Shown one piece after another: positions 20,522-32,920 of a DNA stretch of 64,000 nt. This DNA comes from Cyanodermella asteris (lineage: Eukaryota; Ascomycota; Lecanoromycetes; Ostropales; Stictidaceae): NCBI GenBank assembly GCA_900618795.1, contig UYJD01000007.1, positions 1,068,385-1,132,384 of the forward strand. The letters are read 5' to 3'. The position numbers and the translations under genes are program-made. The stretch's first letter is position 1. The number at the start of each line of letters is the position of its first letter. The notes below the pieces were generated by a model. The model was not told the origin of the DNA, did no database searches, and was given only the letters and a program-made list of their open reading frames with translations.

Positions 20522-21718
20522 TCACGTAACCCACGCTTGCGACATGGCGTTCCAATTGGCCATCGTCAGGTTTGCAAGTGCCGTCGCGCCCACCAGCGCA
20601 TCAGTATGATTGATAAAGAGATTGGACTTGGTACTCATGTCGAAACTGGGCAAGTGGTTGCCCGAGCCGTACATGTCCGGCACAGCACGAGCCCTCAATT
20701 CCAGGTCAGTATCATCATCATGTTGCTCCGAATCATTGTCTCCTTCGTGTTCGCTCTCCCCATTTCCATCGTCAGAACTCTCGTCCTCTTCATCTGGCGG
20801 TGTCCATGCATCCTCCAGCTTCAATCCCCGGCCAGTGGTATTGGATGATCTTCCCGCCGCGCCACAGAAATGAGAACCGGTGTGTGATGGTCGATCATAC
20901 AGGCCCAGCCCAACTAATTCGATGTCCTCTTCCTGTCCCTTGAGATTGGCATCGGGTGAAACGTCGTCAGTAACGTTTCGAGGATTCGACGAGCTATAGT
21001 CGGGCGTGGTAGGAGCAGAATGTGCTTGTTGTGGACGCGTAGAGGGTGTTGGCGTCAATGCAGCGGTATAGTTGAGGTATTGATGATCTTCGCCTTGTGC
21101 ATAAATTGTCCGCCCTGACAATGCAATTGTAGACATTGAAGACGATGCAGTGTACGGTGTGTGAGAGGGCTCTGTCACCCAGTCACTGGAAACTGGAACA
21201 TGCTGGTAATTCGTCGCCCCGCAGTCATATCCATGGCATTTGATGGGATGGCCCACCTGTCGTTGGTCAAAGTGCGGCTGGGTATTTTGTGGCGTGGTCG
21301 TTGCATGCATAAAAGAGGTCTGGAAAGGGCTCATGCCCAGCGACGGCTCATACATGATGTGCTGATGATATGAATTTGGTTCTGCTGACGGCGTCATCTG
21401 GGCATGCCAAGTAATGGGCCGCACTTGTGTTGGTGATAAGTTTGAACCGGCGGTTATGGCACGGCGTCGAGGAGGTGGCGGATTGATGCCGGACTGGCGA
21501 GGGGCAGATCGTTGCTCCCTTCTACTCCGGTACATGTGCTGGGGGCTGTTCCCGGTACTCATGGGCTTGTGTACCCTCGACTGCCTCTGTCGGCAGAGCA
21601 TGGAATTGTTCTGTATCTGGCGAGCAATCTGAGCCCGAGCAAGCTTGATCGATGTTTCCCAGAACATGCCATCAGTCTGCATCAGAGGGGCGACTGGAGG
21701 CTGACTAGGAGGCTCCAT
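20522..21718 (-). CDS. Disordered protein of unknown function
   Basis: One exon, 398 residues from the ATG at 21718 (the frame runs further but begins with TTG). The sequence is low in hydrophobics and rich in Pro, Ser, Thr, Gln and His. An N-terminal helix (MFWETSIKLARAQIARQIQ, about 18-36) is the only ordered-looking part at that end. A block near residue 270-320, EEDIELVGLGLYDRPS followed by LKLEDAWTPPDEEDES, resembles a motif I have seen in many uncharacterised proteins of filamentous ascomycetes; this is recalled and unchecked. An acidic stretch (about 325-350) and a short C-terminal block SNLFINHTDALVGATALANL follow. There is no DNA-binding domain. A regulatory role is only a guess, prompted by disorder and by the very long upstream spacer. 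Confidence 0.7.
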   Translation of the reverse strand: MEPPSQPPVAPLMQTDGMFWETSIKLARAQIARQIQNNSMLCRQRQSRVHKPMSTGNSPQHMYRSRREQRSAPRQSGINPPPPRRRAITAGSNLSPTQVRPITWHAQMTPSAEPNSYHQHIMYEPSLGMSPFQTSFMHATTTPQNTQPHFDQRQVGHPIKCHGYDCGATNYQHVPVSSDWVTEPSHTPYTASSSMSTIALSGRTIYAQGEDHQYLNYTAALTPTPSTRPQQAHSAPTTPDYSSSNPRNVTDDVSPDANLKGQEEDIELVGLGLYDRPSHTGSHFCGAAGRSSNTTGRGLKLEDAWTPPDEEDESSDDGNGESEHEGDNDSEQHDDDTDLELRARAVPDMYGSGNHLPSFDMSTKSNLFINHTDALVGATALANLTMANWNAMSQAWVT

Positions 21719-24700
21719 TTGGAAGCACGAAAGTGGTTTGAAATGACACAACACGCACCAATTATCGGATTTTGAATTGGAACGGAGACGTGTGTAAACG
21801 AGGAGCGAGGTCAAAATAAACGGTTGAATGTGATATACAGACGATGAGCAGCCTCAGAGAGGAGTATGAGTGACCGCGAGGTAAATGGAATCCGTAGGGA
21901 AGAGAAGAGAGACCTGAGCAGGACTATCAAGGACGATCTGTACAAGAGACAAGTAGGAGAAGGAATGGACGTTGGAAGAGATTTGCATACGGTACAGTAT
22001 CCACCATCTCAATCTGGACATGCGACATTGGCGAGCATGAACCCCAGACTTGAGCGGCCCAGGCTGAGGGTCGACTGGAGCAGGGGCCGCCATGCTTTGG
22101 TGAAGTGCGTCGTGTCTCGGGTCGAGGGCAGGGTGTATGATGGATGGATGGTAAGACGGAGAATCAACGACGGGCAGCAGGAAAGGGTGCGTGGGCTTGG
22201 AGAGCGGGCCTGCGGCCAGTCAGAGTTTCAGGCATGGCGCAGGAGAGAAGGGTGAGGATGGAGGTTTGCGAGAACAAGGATGATCTCACAGTGGGTGCGA
22301 CATATGGCCGGGGCGCAAAGGTACGACTCTAGTGTCTGGCAGTCGTGAAGTGAAGAGATGCAAAGAAAGGGCGACTGTCATTCGACGACCACGGTTGGTG
22401 TCAGGAAACAGCGCCGGCAATGGGTCGGTGATCACGGAGGGAGGCACAAGCCAGCCAATGTCGGACTGTACGTATCATGATGGTCGCGAAGAGAACCACG
22501 GCGCCCACAGCAGCGCACCTGTGGTGCGGTACGGCAAAGGGCATGTCTGGCATGCGACAGGATCATACGAAGTCAGGTACATAGTCGTGGCTGACGGGCC
22601 CAGGAGTTGAATGACGTCCAGAACAAGATGAATAGGGGAGCGGCCTTTGGGCTCTGGCACAGACTGGAAAAGAAGATGGAAGTGATCCAATACTGAGACC
22701 GTAATAGTGCCACCGAGGTAGCCCCAGGCGGCTGCTGGCTTGTTGACTGCTGTCCGCTCACGACCGTCAGAGTGATCAGACCCATCACAGTGATCACACA
22801 AACTCTGCTGCTCACGGGCAGGTCTTGCGGAGGATGATGGCGAAGCCGAGCGTGACGGTTGGAAAATAATACATGGTCCTGTGGGCGCATCTGAGAATGT
22901 CAGGATGGCATGAGACGTACAGTGTGAAGGTGGAGCACAGCACATAGAAAGAAGCTGTTCGCCTTCACGTGTGGCCCGCCTTCGTGTTTGGCGTCCCACC
23001 GCTATTTCCGGGGCGCTCGAGGGCTGTTTGTTGGGCCCTGGGCCGCCGACGCTTCCGTTGCAGGGGCCTGTTCCGCCGACTGGCCAACTGGGCCCCCCCC
23101 CCCCCCAAACCCCCCCAAACCCCCAGCAGGCAGGCGGCATACGCGCCCGGGACAGCGATAATGGCTGCCTCCCTTTGCCGCCCAGCTACGCACTCATGCC
23201 CGTCACCATGTACGTACGTACCTACCTATGCACTGCTATCGTTTGTACGGCGCTTGTATGCCCTCGGTCTCGAGCAATAATCCCAGTCCACTCAACTCGT
23301 GCCACCGACCGTCAAGATGCTCTCGATGCCTCCGTGTTGCGGCGATCGTAGTCATGTTCCCAACGCCAGTGGCCAATCCCACCCACCCAATGCTGAAAGA
23401 CACGGCCGAACTCAGCGCTACACTCTCACCTTCATCCTTGGGCCCGAGAGCGAGCCAGTTTTATGATCGACTGCCCAGGACCCCACCAGCAATATCACTA
23501 GATGCATTCAGGACGGCCCCGATGCTAACTTTTTTCTCGTCATCCTCGCAATTGTGATTCCTTGTTGTTACTTTTCCCGCCGCTTGCCACTCGCCATGCA
23601 TGCACGGCTTGTCCGTTGCCTCGCCTAGCCGCCCAGGCACACCACGAAACGCCCCAACACGACTGCGGCCGTGGGTGTTATAATGCGGTACAGCAGTCCG
23701 CTTACGCAGTAGGCAGGTCGCCTGGAAAGCGTGCCAGTATGCAGGATTCGACAGTTCGGCCCTCGGTGACTCCAGACCACGACAGCCAAACCACCTTTCC
23801 AAAGCAGGCTGGCTGGCCAAAGGCTGTAATGTTCTCCCATGACTGAAGACGATACTCAAAAGCGCACGAGCAGCACGGGACTGGGAATCATAGATAATGA
23901 GATGATGAGACTGAAATCGATGGTTTCGTGATGAACAATCATGAACTGTGGGCCGTTGCTTCGTATGCTCTTCCCCAAAGAGGACCACGTTGTCGAACCG
24001 CCCGCCCTATGGCTGACAGACTGACAGTAACCCCGCCCAGGATTCTTGTTGCAGCTTGCAAGTCTTGCATGCCACGGGTGAGAAACCCTTGCAGTTTCGG
24101 TTCATTATCACGTTGCACGTTGGACTTTGGCGGAACCGACGAGCTGAGACTTTTCGCCCTTGCCGATCCACCGACCCACACACGCCATGCCCCGGATGAT
24201 GCTTGTTGATTAGGCACTTCGCTCTGGCCCAGTGCCACATTACGCCCAGGCAAGAAGCGGTCAGGAGACAGAAGCGCCATTGCTCAATGAATTTGCGAAG
24301 CCTCTGTACACCGGGAAGATGCACCGCAGTTGGCCCAATAACTATTGGCCTTGTGTGTGTGTGCGGGGAGAGAGGAGGTATCGTCTCTTTGCTGAATCCC
24401 CGTAACCGATGCCAATACCACGACAGGTCATCAAAGCTCAATCATTCGACCAAGTGCAAGCACGGAGATTGGTGGAACAATGACAAGAGGCACGAAGCAG
24501 CTCCCGAACTTGCCCCAGCGCCACAGGCGCTAGTAAGAGACGGGCGGAGATAAATCGAGAACGGTTTTATCATATCCAGATAATCTCGATTCGCCAATCT
24601 TACCGGAAGGCGGTATCGCGTGGGAGGCAGAGCGCATGAGAAGACGAAACATCTGATCATTGTGTAATAATAATGCATGGGCCTCCCGACGCGACAACAA

Positions 24701-27700
24701 CAATCCTCTTCTATCGTTAGCAGCAGCAACACTTACGGTGGCACCACGCGTTGGCGTTGCGGTTGCAAGTGGATACTCCGATCTTTTCACCCCCAGCCTC
24801 TCAACCAACAAGTGGCCTTAGCCGATTCAGCCCCCAGCCTTTGTCACGGCTGAAGTCACCATCGCTTCATCTGCCCCCGGTCGCTAGCTTAGCTCCCGGA
24901 TCAACCGTACGTGGACTCCTGAGCTGCTTGTTCGTTTTAGGCTGGCGTCGCGGCACGAGTACAGTAGCGAAAGGTGGAAAACCCTGTCATCGCGTATCAT
25001 GACAAGATCCGCAGCGACCCCTGCACCAAACAGTCGGCTGGATCTGGGCGCCTCGCGGACGCGACGCACACCCACCAACCGAGTATGCACACTCAACATC
25101 GTGATGGTTCCAGAGAGTCTCGGCATCGTGCAGCACGGCACAGCGTGACGGCCGCCACGACCTGGCTGGGACCACTGTTTGCGGCGGCCAGCTCATCATA
25201 TTTCGCTTCGTGAGCAGCGTCGTCCAGCCCTCCAGGCCCTCCAGAGATCCCGCTCAGCTAGACGACTTTGCTGCGTGTTTCAGTCCGGAGGTCTGAGGAG
25301 GCTGGTCAAATCGTGATCTGTCGAAAACCTGTACAATGGGTCTCACAATGCTGCCGCATCCCATGCTAGTCGATGCCTTTATTGCCTTACGTACAGCCTC
25401 TGTCCGTCATGCTATTCGCTACCATAGTCCGACCCCTGGAATTTCCTCAGTGACAGTGAATGCTGTAATAATGGCATGGTTCTGCATGATTCATTGGCGG
25501 TCTAGCACGAGCCATGGGCGCTTCTTGTTTCCATGATGAATGCGCGGCCCTCCGTCACCCACGCTTTTCGGAGTCAGCACTAACGTAATTTGCCTGCCCC
25601 ACCGAAGCGCTGCCTCATCACTACTACGATACTTCTCCCTTCCAAAAAGTTCGAAAAATGCATCCTCGACTGATTATTAGGCCGGTCACAAACTCGTTGC
25701 CGTACGCACGCTGTTGACAAGTGGTCTGCTTGCGATAGAGTTGGCGCTTCACGCCACTCGAGCCTGCACCCACAAAGCACACCAAATTCTTCGAAGTGAC
25801 CAATTAGAGCTTTGCTGTCAGCGCACAGTCTACGGAACAAGTATAGAGCTCATCGCCTACGTACAGTAACCAAGCATGAATGGTGACTCTAGAAGTATTA
25901 GTGCTCCGGTAGACAAAGTACCTTGCGCTGCACCTCCGAGTCAATGCCAAGGGTTGACCTGCAGACATCATGTCGGCTGAAGCTTCGACTCCCACGAGCG
26001 GAGCTTGAGCCATGACTTCGATCAAGTTCGATCTTGGGGCTTCGAAACCTCAAAGAAGGCTACAGCCCCGAGCGAGGTGGTCTCTTGCGATCATTTCTGC
26101 ACCGACTATCGAGCAATGTGCTTTGGCTTTCCTGTGGCACCGCTGCCTTGTTGGAAGACCGTGGTAATACTCTGGAACAGCATCGGTACAGAGTTTGGGA
26201 TCCTCCTGTTTCGGTCTCCGATTCTTCACGCAACAGCGCTTGCACATCTTTGCAGATCGCTCGCTGCTGGGGTATTTTAGTTCGGCCTGCGGTAAAGATC
26301 GGCTTTTAACCAGCAGACTGAGCAGAGAGTCTTCATGCAAAGCTGCCGGAAGACCAGTGACAGTAACGATCAAACAAGGTCTGGTCCCACTGACATTGTT
26401 CTGGCAGACATGGTCTGCGACGATATCTCTCTGTTCCAACTCCAGCCGTCTGAACTGTCAAGCTTGCACAAGAACGGGACGAAGCTCAGTTGTCCGCTTG
26501 ACGTAATTCAAGTCACTGGGTCTAGGACCAGTCGACTGGAGCCTCCGAAACGTCCGATCTCGTTATTCCTTGACCGTTCACGCTCAGGGTCAGAAAAATA
26601 TACATAGCGTCAGTGATGGCTGACCGCTTGCCTGGTGTGTTGCGGCGTGCGGTGCGCGGGCTGGGACTCCAGTAGTCGCCTTTGGCGGTGCTGCGTGTTA
26701 GTGCGTAAAGACAGTTTTCGAACAGGGAGCAAGGCTGCATGGGGCCCTCCGAATTCGCTTGGAGCGGTCATACCAGTCAGAATAATGCTCCATCAAACCC
26801 ACAGGCATCCTTGCAAATTTTCGGTGTTTTGGGTGCCTCTGCAGATCGCATCTGCACTGCGAGCAAGTTCTTCGGGTGGCTTGGAGTCGGTAATAGGTAA
26901 TATCATCCAGTCTGCCTTGGACTATTGCCTGGAATGGCTATGCGTACCCCCTTGACCCTTTGCGGGTAACAGATCAGACGCTTGCAGACAGTAGCCGTTT
27001 GCATATAGAGCTGCAGGCTGCAGGGTGGCCTACAATGCTTTAACATGGGTCAAGAACACATGTTGTCGCCATGACTTTGGTTGGCCCGCTCCTGTCAGTC
27101 GTGTGCCAGCGCCGCCTGCCGCCCCCCTTTGCTGGACATTCGAACCACGGGTAGGACCTGGAAAACTTGGGAAATCGGAACTCGGAGCACTTTCATAGTG
27201 ATAAGGGCCAGTGTACGTTGACAGAGCACATGCACGCTCGATGTCCATCAGACCATCACAGACCACCATACTGCCAGTTTGTGCACCGACAAAGAAATGG
27301 CAGATCCCGAGAAACATGCCGATTCCCGACTCGAGTTTTCGAATGGCCGCCATTCGACCCCAGCAATATCCACCACCGGGAGTCACCTTACATGGCAGGC
27401 CAGCACACCCTCGGCTGAAGCGGCCTTCGCGGAGCACGATCAGCAGTGGATCCATTATTGTGACGTGGAGTTCAGACGAGTCTACGCCTGATTGTTTACA
27501 GGATATCAACATCAATGTGGACATCATGCAGGCCTCGCGTCTGAAAGATGTCAGTGACGGGACGGCATGTCAAATTGCCCACAAACTTCAATGTGCCCTG
27601 ACTGCGAACGGTCTGAGGTCGGTGAGGGAAGTCTCCGAAATGGCGCGGTAATGGCAGTCAGGTTGCGTAATGAAGCGCTCGGATCTTGAGGTTGATTATC

Positions 27701-28781
27701 ACCTCCATTCAGCGCCTATATGACTGCTTACTTTATTTCGGCCTGTTCATATCCTGGAAATCCGACACGGAGAGACAAATGTATTCATTCCGCACAAGGC
27801 CGCTTTTGAGCCCAACCATCAGGTGTGCGCTACTCTCAACGCTCTCAGAACCCTCAGGAATTAATCTGCAAAGGTCTTCCCATTCTTGCTGCTTCATAAT
27901 TGTTCCTCGAGTGCTGGGAATGTGCCAAGATCGAAGAGTGGAGCGAAGCTGTGTCTGTATCTTTGTTCAGGGATCAGGGCTCATACTCAGATATGCCCAA
28001 GCAGCGGATGAACGTACTCCAAAGGTGGGCAAGACCTTGCGGCGGAATGTCTGTGATCGTTGAACAACATTCAACATGCCTCGACTTTGACTTACGGTCA
28101 GTGCTGAGCCCAACCATCCGCGGATCATCGCCTCCTCTGTCTTCCAGATCGCTATGCATCGTCGACGAATCCATGAATAGCATGCTGGGCTCTCGAGAGA
28201 AACAGGAATCTCCAATACTCACCTTCCACCTTGCCGATCTCTGCTCCAACGCTAAATGAGTCGATTGTCCCGGACTTTCTACAGTTTCCCGTCCTGACTT
28301 ATATCGCAGTGATGATTTCCAGCCAGCGCTGTTGTCCGGGCTGTTCTTTGGACCCCAAGCGGGCACATCACGTCATGCATCATCGCATCATATACGGTCC
28401 AGCATGTAGGCTCTTCACGTCTCGTAGTCCGACGCACAAGGCGCGTAGAAAGAAGCCTCTGCCGACCCATTCGTCCGCTTCAATATCTGATTACTTACCT
28501 ATGTAGTCGCTTGTGTACTTGGCTGACAACTCAGCCAAATGTTCAACCGAATGGGGAGCTGATCAGCTGGTTAGGCAGCTCCCTATACGGCTTCAGTGGA
28601 CACCGGCGGCGAGTGCTGACCTGTCGCCTCGCCCAGGCTCCGCCTCATCTCAGATGGTTAGTCGATGCTCCACAGGTCTCGGCCTCATCAAAGAGAGCCC
28701 CAAAAGGCTGGCAAGGTGATAAAAGCACACGTTGATAGGACCAAGGAATTTAAGTCTTCAAAAATTGCAAAGTTTGAAGGA
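21719..28781. other. Gene-free zone of about 7 kb
   Basis: I find no recognisable gene, RNA or transposon here, on either strand. The first 600 bp (to about 22300) are purine-rich on the plus strand, hence pyrimidine-rich on the minus strand, as expected for the leader and promoter of the leftward gene ending at 21718. A C-rich tract sits at 23093-23124. The rest (24-28.8 kb) has ordinary base composition with short, overlapping open frames. The longest with an ATG is a 165-residue intronless frame at 27030-27527 (minus strand) with no familiar motif. Elsewhere in the window spacers are mostly 0.2-1.7 kb. Confidence 0.6.
23093..23124. repeat. C-rich tract with G-quadruplex potential
   Basis: Fourteen C, then AAA, seven C, AAA and five C. 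The minus strand therefore carries G-runs of 5, 7 and 14 separated by TTT, enough for a G-quadruplex. It lies about 1.4 kb upstream of the gene starting at 21718 and on its coding strand the G-runs are in the sense direction. Confidence 0.8.
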
Positions 28782-30081
28782 TTAAAACAGCAATTTGGCT
28801 TTGAAGCATGTACAGGCTAGCAATCTGAAGAAGCCCACCACGATGGCAGTCACACCTGCAGCGGTAGCGAACGCGCATAATTGATAAGCTCGAGGGTCCG
28901 ATTTGTCAATCGAACTGGGCTCACACAATGCCCAGATCCAAGCCATGACTGGATAGTTGTCAGTGTCCCATAGTCGAATCGCATTTGGACGAGCTCACTA
29001 GAATACCAGAAATTGAGGACGACTATTGCGGCCAGGCCTTGGGGATCGGCCGAGCAATGCCAAAGCCAATCGTATATTGTGCTCAGAAATAATTGAATCA
29101 ATGGCTTGATCTCGTGGTCAGTATAGGTCAGTACATAACGTACGGAGGACTCACAACGATGACCAGCACCCTAACAATCTCTCCCTTGTCGAAGTCCTTG
29201 TCGTCAGGATGCCCACTCAACCAGCCTTGGGCCGATCCCCAGCTGACCCAGACAATCGTGCAAAAGCTGAGCATTAATTCAGCCAACTGGAAAAGGACAA
29301 CTGGCCAAACGAAGGCTAGCCGTCGGACTCTTCCGCAGTAACCGCATAGTCCAGGCTTCGTTGCACTACCATCGTATCGATATGCCCTTCCCTGTCGTCC
29401 GCACCACTTGCATTGCGTCCACGCCCTTGTCCCTATCCAGATTGTTTGTCCTTTCTGATTTGTTTTCCAGAAACACTCAATGCACGTTCGATCCGAGCAT
29501 CGGACTGTAGATGAGCCTTGAGGGCTTGTGGTCGGGAAGACGTCCTTATTGCGAAGACGCACGCACGTATAGCAAGGGAGTCGTTCTGCTGTGGTGAAGG
29601 CCCCGGCGAGATCCTGGTCAAGCAGGCTCGTCTTCCACCGACATTGCGACTCAAGCAGATAGCTCGGGGTAAGGTACGGCCGGAAATAGCGACATGTATT
29701 TTTAAGCTGCCGTGCATCTGGGTAGGTCAGGTGCGATATGATCTCGTATATTAGTTCAGCAGGCAACTCGGAAAGAAAACATTTCGTCGGTATTGGCGTT
29801 GACCCTGTTGCAGTAGAGGTGCTATGACTGAGTTGTTTGAGCTCCAGGATGTTGGTGTTTGCTGTTGATCCGGACCATCTTTGCGAAGAAGAGGATGAAG
29901 GATGGAAAATCGGTTCTGGTGTCCTCAGCACTCTGAGCAACGCCTGCTTCCCATCATCGTGATGATCTGCATTACCAGCTTCATTACGAAGCGTACTCCC
30001 CATCCTCTGCAAACGGACCTGTTCGTTGGCTCTGCTGTCGCCACGCTCGATTTGCACGATGCTTATAGCCAGCTCTCGCAT
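28782..30081 (-). CDS. F-box protein with zinc-type cysteine pairs and membrane segments
   Basis: Three exons, 29155-30081, 28949-side exon 28999-29110, and 28782-28948, with introns of 44 and 50 bp, give 401 residues if the ATG at 30081 is used; the next ATG (30003) would remove 26 residues. The N-terminal 95 residues are Ser/Thr-rich. An F-box follows (about 101-139: FLSELPAELIYEIISHLTYPDARQLKNT in part), the domain that links targets to SCF ubiquitin ligase. Then five CxxC or Cys positions (CYTC about 170, CIEC 200, CKWC 224, CGYC 246) suggest bound zinc. Hydrophobic segments follow at about 255-280, 305-330 and in the last exon (AAGVTAIVVGFFRLLAC). The last two exons are supported by continued hydrophobic coding and splice signals. 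Target and location are unknown; an ER or other membrane-bound SCF adaptor is an inference. Confidence 0.72.
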
Positions 30082-31314
30082 GGAGTGGAGACGACTGTTG
30101 TAATAATACCAAGCTGCAGATCGCGTTCTGGCAGTCTGGCGCAAGCTCCAGAGCGTCGGCAACTAGTGGACAAGCTGAGGGACGTCCGTGTGAGCTGTCA
30201 AGTTGGTGTTTCAACGACTTGTTCAATGATGATTGAAGCACACGCCCTAAAGGACGACTGACACTTTAAACGCAAAGACTGCATCTCACTGCCACACTGA
30301 TGCCTCATTGCATTGCCAGACTCTCGGGCTGTCCGGGAGCGCCTCGAGCCCGCTCTTAGCTTATCGTTCTGTCAGGTCAAGCGAGCGGGGCAAGGCTGAG
30401 TGTCGTCGTGCTTCACCAGGGGCGTCCGTCAGCATGCACCTAGATAATTCATCGACGTGTCTTTTCGGACAGCTCGAGGTGTGGTGGAGTCTGTGTCCAG
30501 ACACTGTCAACCTAGGATACACGGTCATTGCAAAAGCTGCGCCCCATCGTTCCCCGGTGGCAGATAGAAGGTGGTTCGCGATCCAGCGTCTCCAGCCAAT
30601 GGTGGCGGACCCTAAGGCAAAGCGGCGAAGTCGGGGCCCCATGACAGCATCGGTAATGTCTTGTACATCGTGGTGGAGCGCCTTGATTCGATGCGGTATT
30701 TTCCATTCAGTGAGGCAGATTCTGCGCGAGGCGGGTGGAAAGGTCGTGGCGCAAGTACTTCAGCTTCTGCTCAGTTACACTGCAACACACAGATTTACCT
30801 TGGTAAACACGCTCACAGGTACCTGTAAACCTTGTGGCTAGCGTACGTCTTGGAGTGTCTTTCGGTCTAGGTAGCTAAGTCTCATTGAATCACGTTCAGA
30901 GGTGTTCTCATTCGTACGTGCGCCACAACCTTTACTCATACGCCGTGGTGTGAATGCTGCTCCGACCGAGCCCGATGCTCACGTGATGTACCGCTGCTTC
31001 GAGCTCCCACGTCCCGGCTATGACGACAGAAACATCCACGTTTATCAAACCGGATCAAGCATCTTTGGCTCTACTGTGATTTTGGATAGAGAGTCTTGAT
31101 ATTGGTGGGGTACCAACAGTCATTACCAGGGCCCCTGGCAAGCAAAGATGTCCAACCAGAACAATCACACCGAAGTCGCGAGCGTGGGGGTTGCCAATTC
31201 GCAAACGAGGCGAGATGCGAGTCCATGCGAAGGCAGACCCGGAGTGAGTATACTAGGTCGAAGATGCGATACACTGGCCAAGAAAGGTTAATCGATTATT
31301 CGTAGCATACACGG
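30082..31314. promoter_or_regulatory. Divergent spacer, F-box gene and NAD kinase
   Basis: 1.2 kb between opposed genes. An ATG frame at 31147-31243 followed by GTGAGT, with a plausible acceptor (TTCGTAG, 31305), may be a 5' leader exon or upstream frame of the NAD kinase gene; its phase does not join cleanly to the coding exons. Other open frames here look random. Confidence 0.4.
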
Positions 31315-32795
31315 ATGGACTCGACAGTGTCACAGACGAGTGATACGGAATACGAAAAGGCTCTCGAGGTTACTTTCTCCTACTTGAAACTAAGTTGCCG
31401 TGGCTGATCAGGCCCAAGTAGGTAATCCTCGAGAACGATAAGCCCGGCCGACGGAAAGCATCGATCACTGAAGAGGAAGCGGCCGACATTGTTCGACGTA
31501 AGACTGCCCAACGAGGGGATGTGGCCTGTCGGGTGCATCAGCTGCTCGCCGACCAACAGAAACTGGATCAAGCAGAGACTTTTACTGGCATTCAGGAAAT
31601 CAAGCATGATCGCCGACTCGACAAGAAGGGCCAAGACAGTCCGGCGGTAAGGTCTCGCTTACTTACAAAAAAGCAGCTCTCGGACATGGCTTGGGGTGTC
31701 CGAGAGTTGAGCAAAAGACTGGGAGCCGTCAAGCTAAAGGTCAAAGTCAAGACTATTTTCTTACTTACAAAAGCCCACGATGAGTCCCTCATTGAGTTGA
31801 CAAGAAACATGTGTACTTGGCTGCTTTCTGAGGAGCGGGACAGCAAGTACACGGTTTACGTGGAAGAGACTCTGAAGGAGAACAACAAATTCGATGCTGG
31901 CGGCCTCGTGGAGAGCAACCCAGCTTACGAGCGGCGGCTCAAGTTTTGGAACAACAAGCTCGCGCACGATAAACCCCAGCTGTTCGACTTTGTCGTCACG
32001 CTCGGCGGCGACGGCACTGTTCTGTACGCTAGCTGGCTCTTCCAACGAATCGTTCCTCCAGTTATGTCATTTGCATTGGGTTCGTTGGGATTTTTGACCA
32101 AGTTCGACTACGATAGGTATCCGGAACTTCTGACAACAGCTTTCCGCGAGGGCGTAACGGTCAGTTTGAGGTTGAGATTTGAAGGTACCGTGATGCGGTC
32201 CTCTCCGAGAGACGACGGATCCGAGCGTCACAGAGACCTGGTAGATGAACTGGTCGGAAACTACAAGGACGATGGAGCGTCACATAAGCCAGATCGCACA
32301 TTCGAGATCTTGAACGACATCGTCGTTGATCGCGGCCCCAATCCTACCATGTCATCCATAGAGGTATTTGGAGACGATGAGCATTTCACCACTGTCCAAG
32401 CAGATGGCATATGCGTGGCAACTCCAACAGGCTCGACGGCCTACAATCTTGCCGCAGGAGGATCGCTTTGCCATCCGGACAACCCGGTCATCTTGGTCAC
32501 TGCAATATGTGCACACACGCTCAGTTTCCGGCCCATAATCCTTCCGGACACGGTAGTTCTGCGGGTCGGCGTGCCTTACGACGCGAGAACGAGCTCATGG
32601 GCGAGCTTCGATGGACGAGAACGAGTCGAACTCCACCCCGGGGACTATGTGACCGTGTCCGCTTCTCGATACCCCTTTGCAAACGTGATGCCACAGGGTA
32701 GGCGAAGCGAAGATTGGGTCAACAGCATTTCTCGCACATTACAGTGGAATGTCAGATCACGGCAAAAAAGCTTTCGGGAGTGGGAGAGCAAATAG
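31315..32795 (+). CDS. NAD kinase
   Basis: ATP-dependent NAD(H) kinase that makes NADP for biosynthesis and redox defence; relatives in yeast are Utr1, Yef1 and Pos5. The main exon is 31422-32795. A first exon 31315-31368 (ATG GAC TCG...), joined over a 53-bp intron with branch site GCTGAT and acceptor AAGTAG, keeps frame and gives 475 residues, but its donor GTTACT is unusual, so the start is uncertain. The fold is complete: LGGDGTVLYASWLFQ (GGDG near residue 212), FALGSLGFLTKFDYDRY, NDIVVDRGPNPTMSS and VATPTGSTAYNLAAGGS. The conserved fungal block LTKKQLSDMAWGVRELSKRL precedes the catalytic domain. There is no evident mitochondrial presequence, so it is more likely the cytosolic Utr1-like form. 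Confidence 0.9.
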
Positions 32796-32920
32796 ATGGC
32801 TGTGATACCCATGGACTTGCGAATATTGAATCTCATTCGAAGGCTTTTATGAGGCGGCGAACTCGCTCTGTACTCTCTCACATTGCTCTCACATATGTCG
32901 ATGAGCACTATGCTGGTCGC

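Noticed and set aside
22475-23140. 221-residue minus-strand frame
   Set aside because: Driven by low-complexity Gly/Pro translation of the C-rich tract; no coding signal.
26015-26045. Possible tRNA T-arm (TCAAG TTCGAT CTTGG)
   Set aside because: The loop has six bases rather than seven and no A box or acceptor stem is found upstream.
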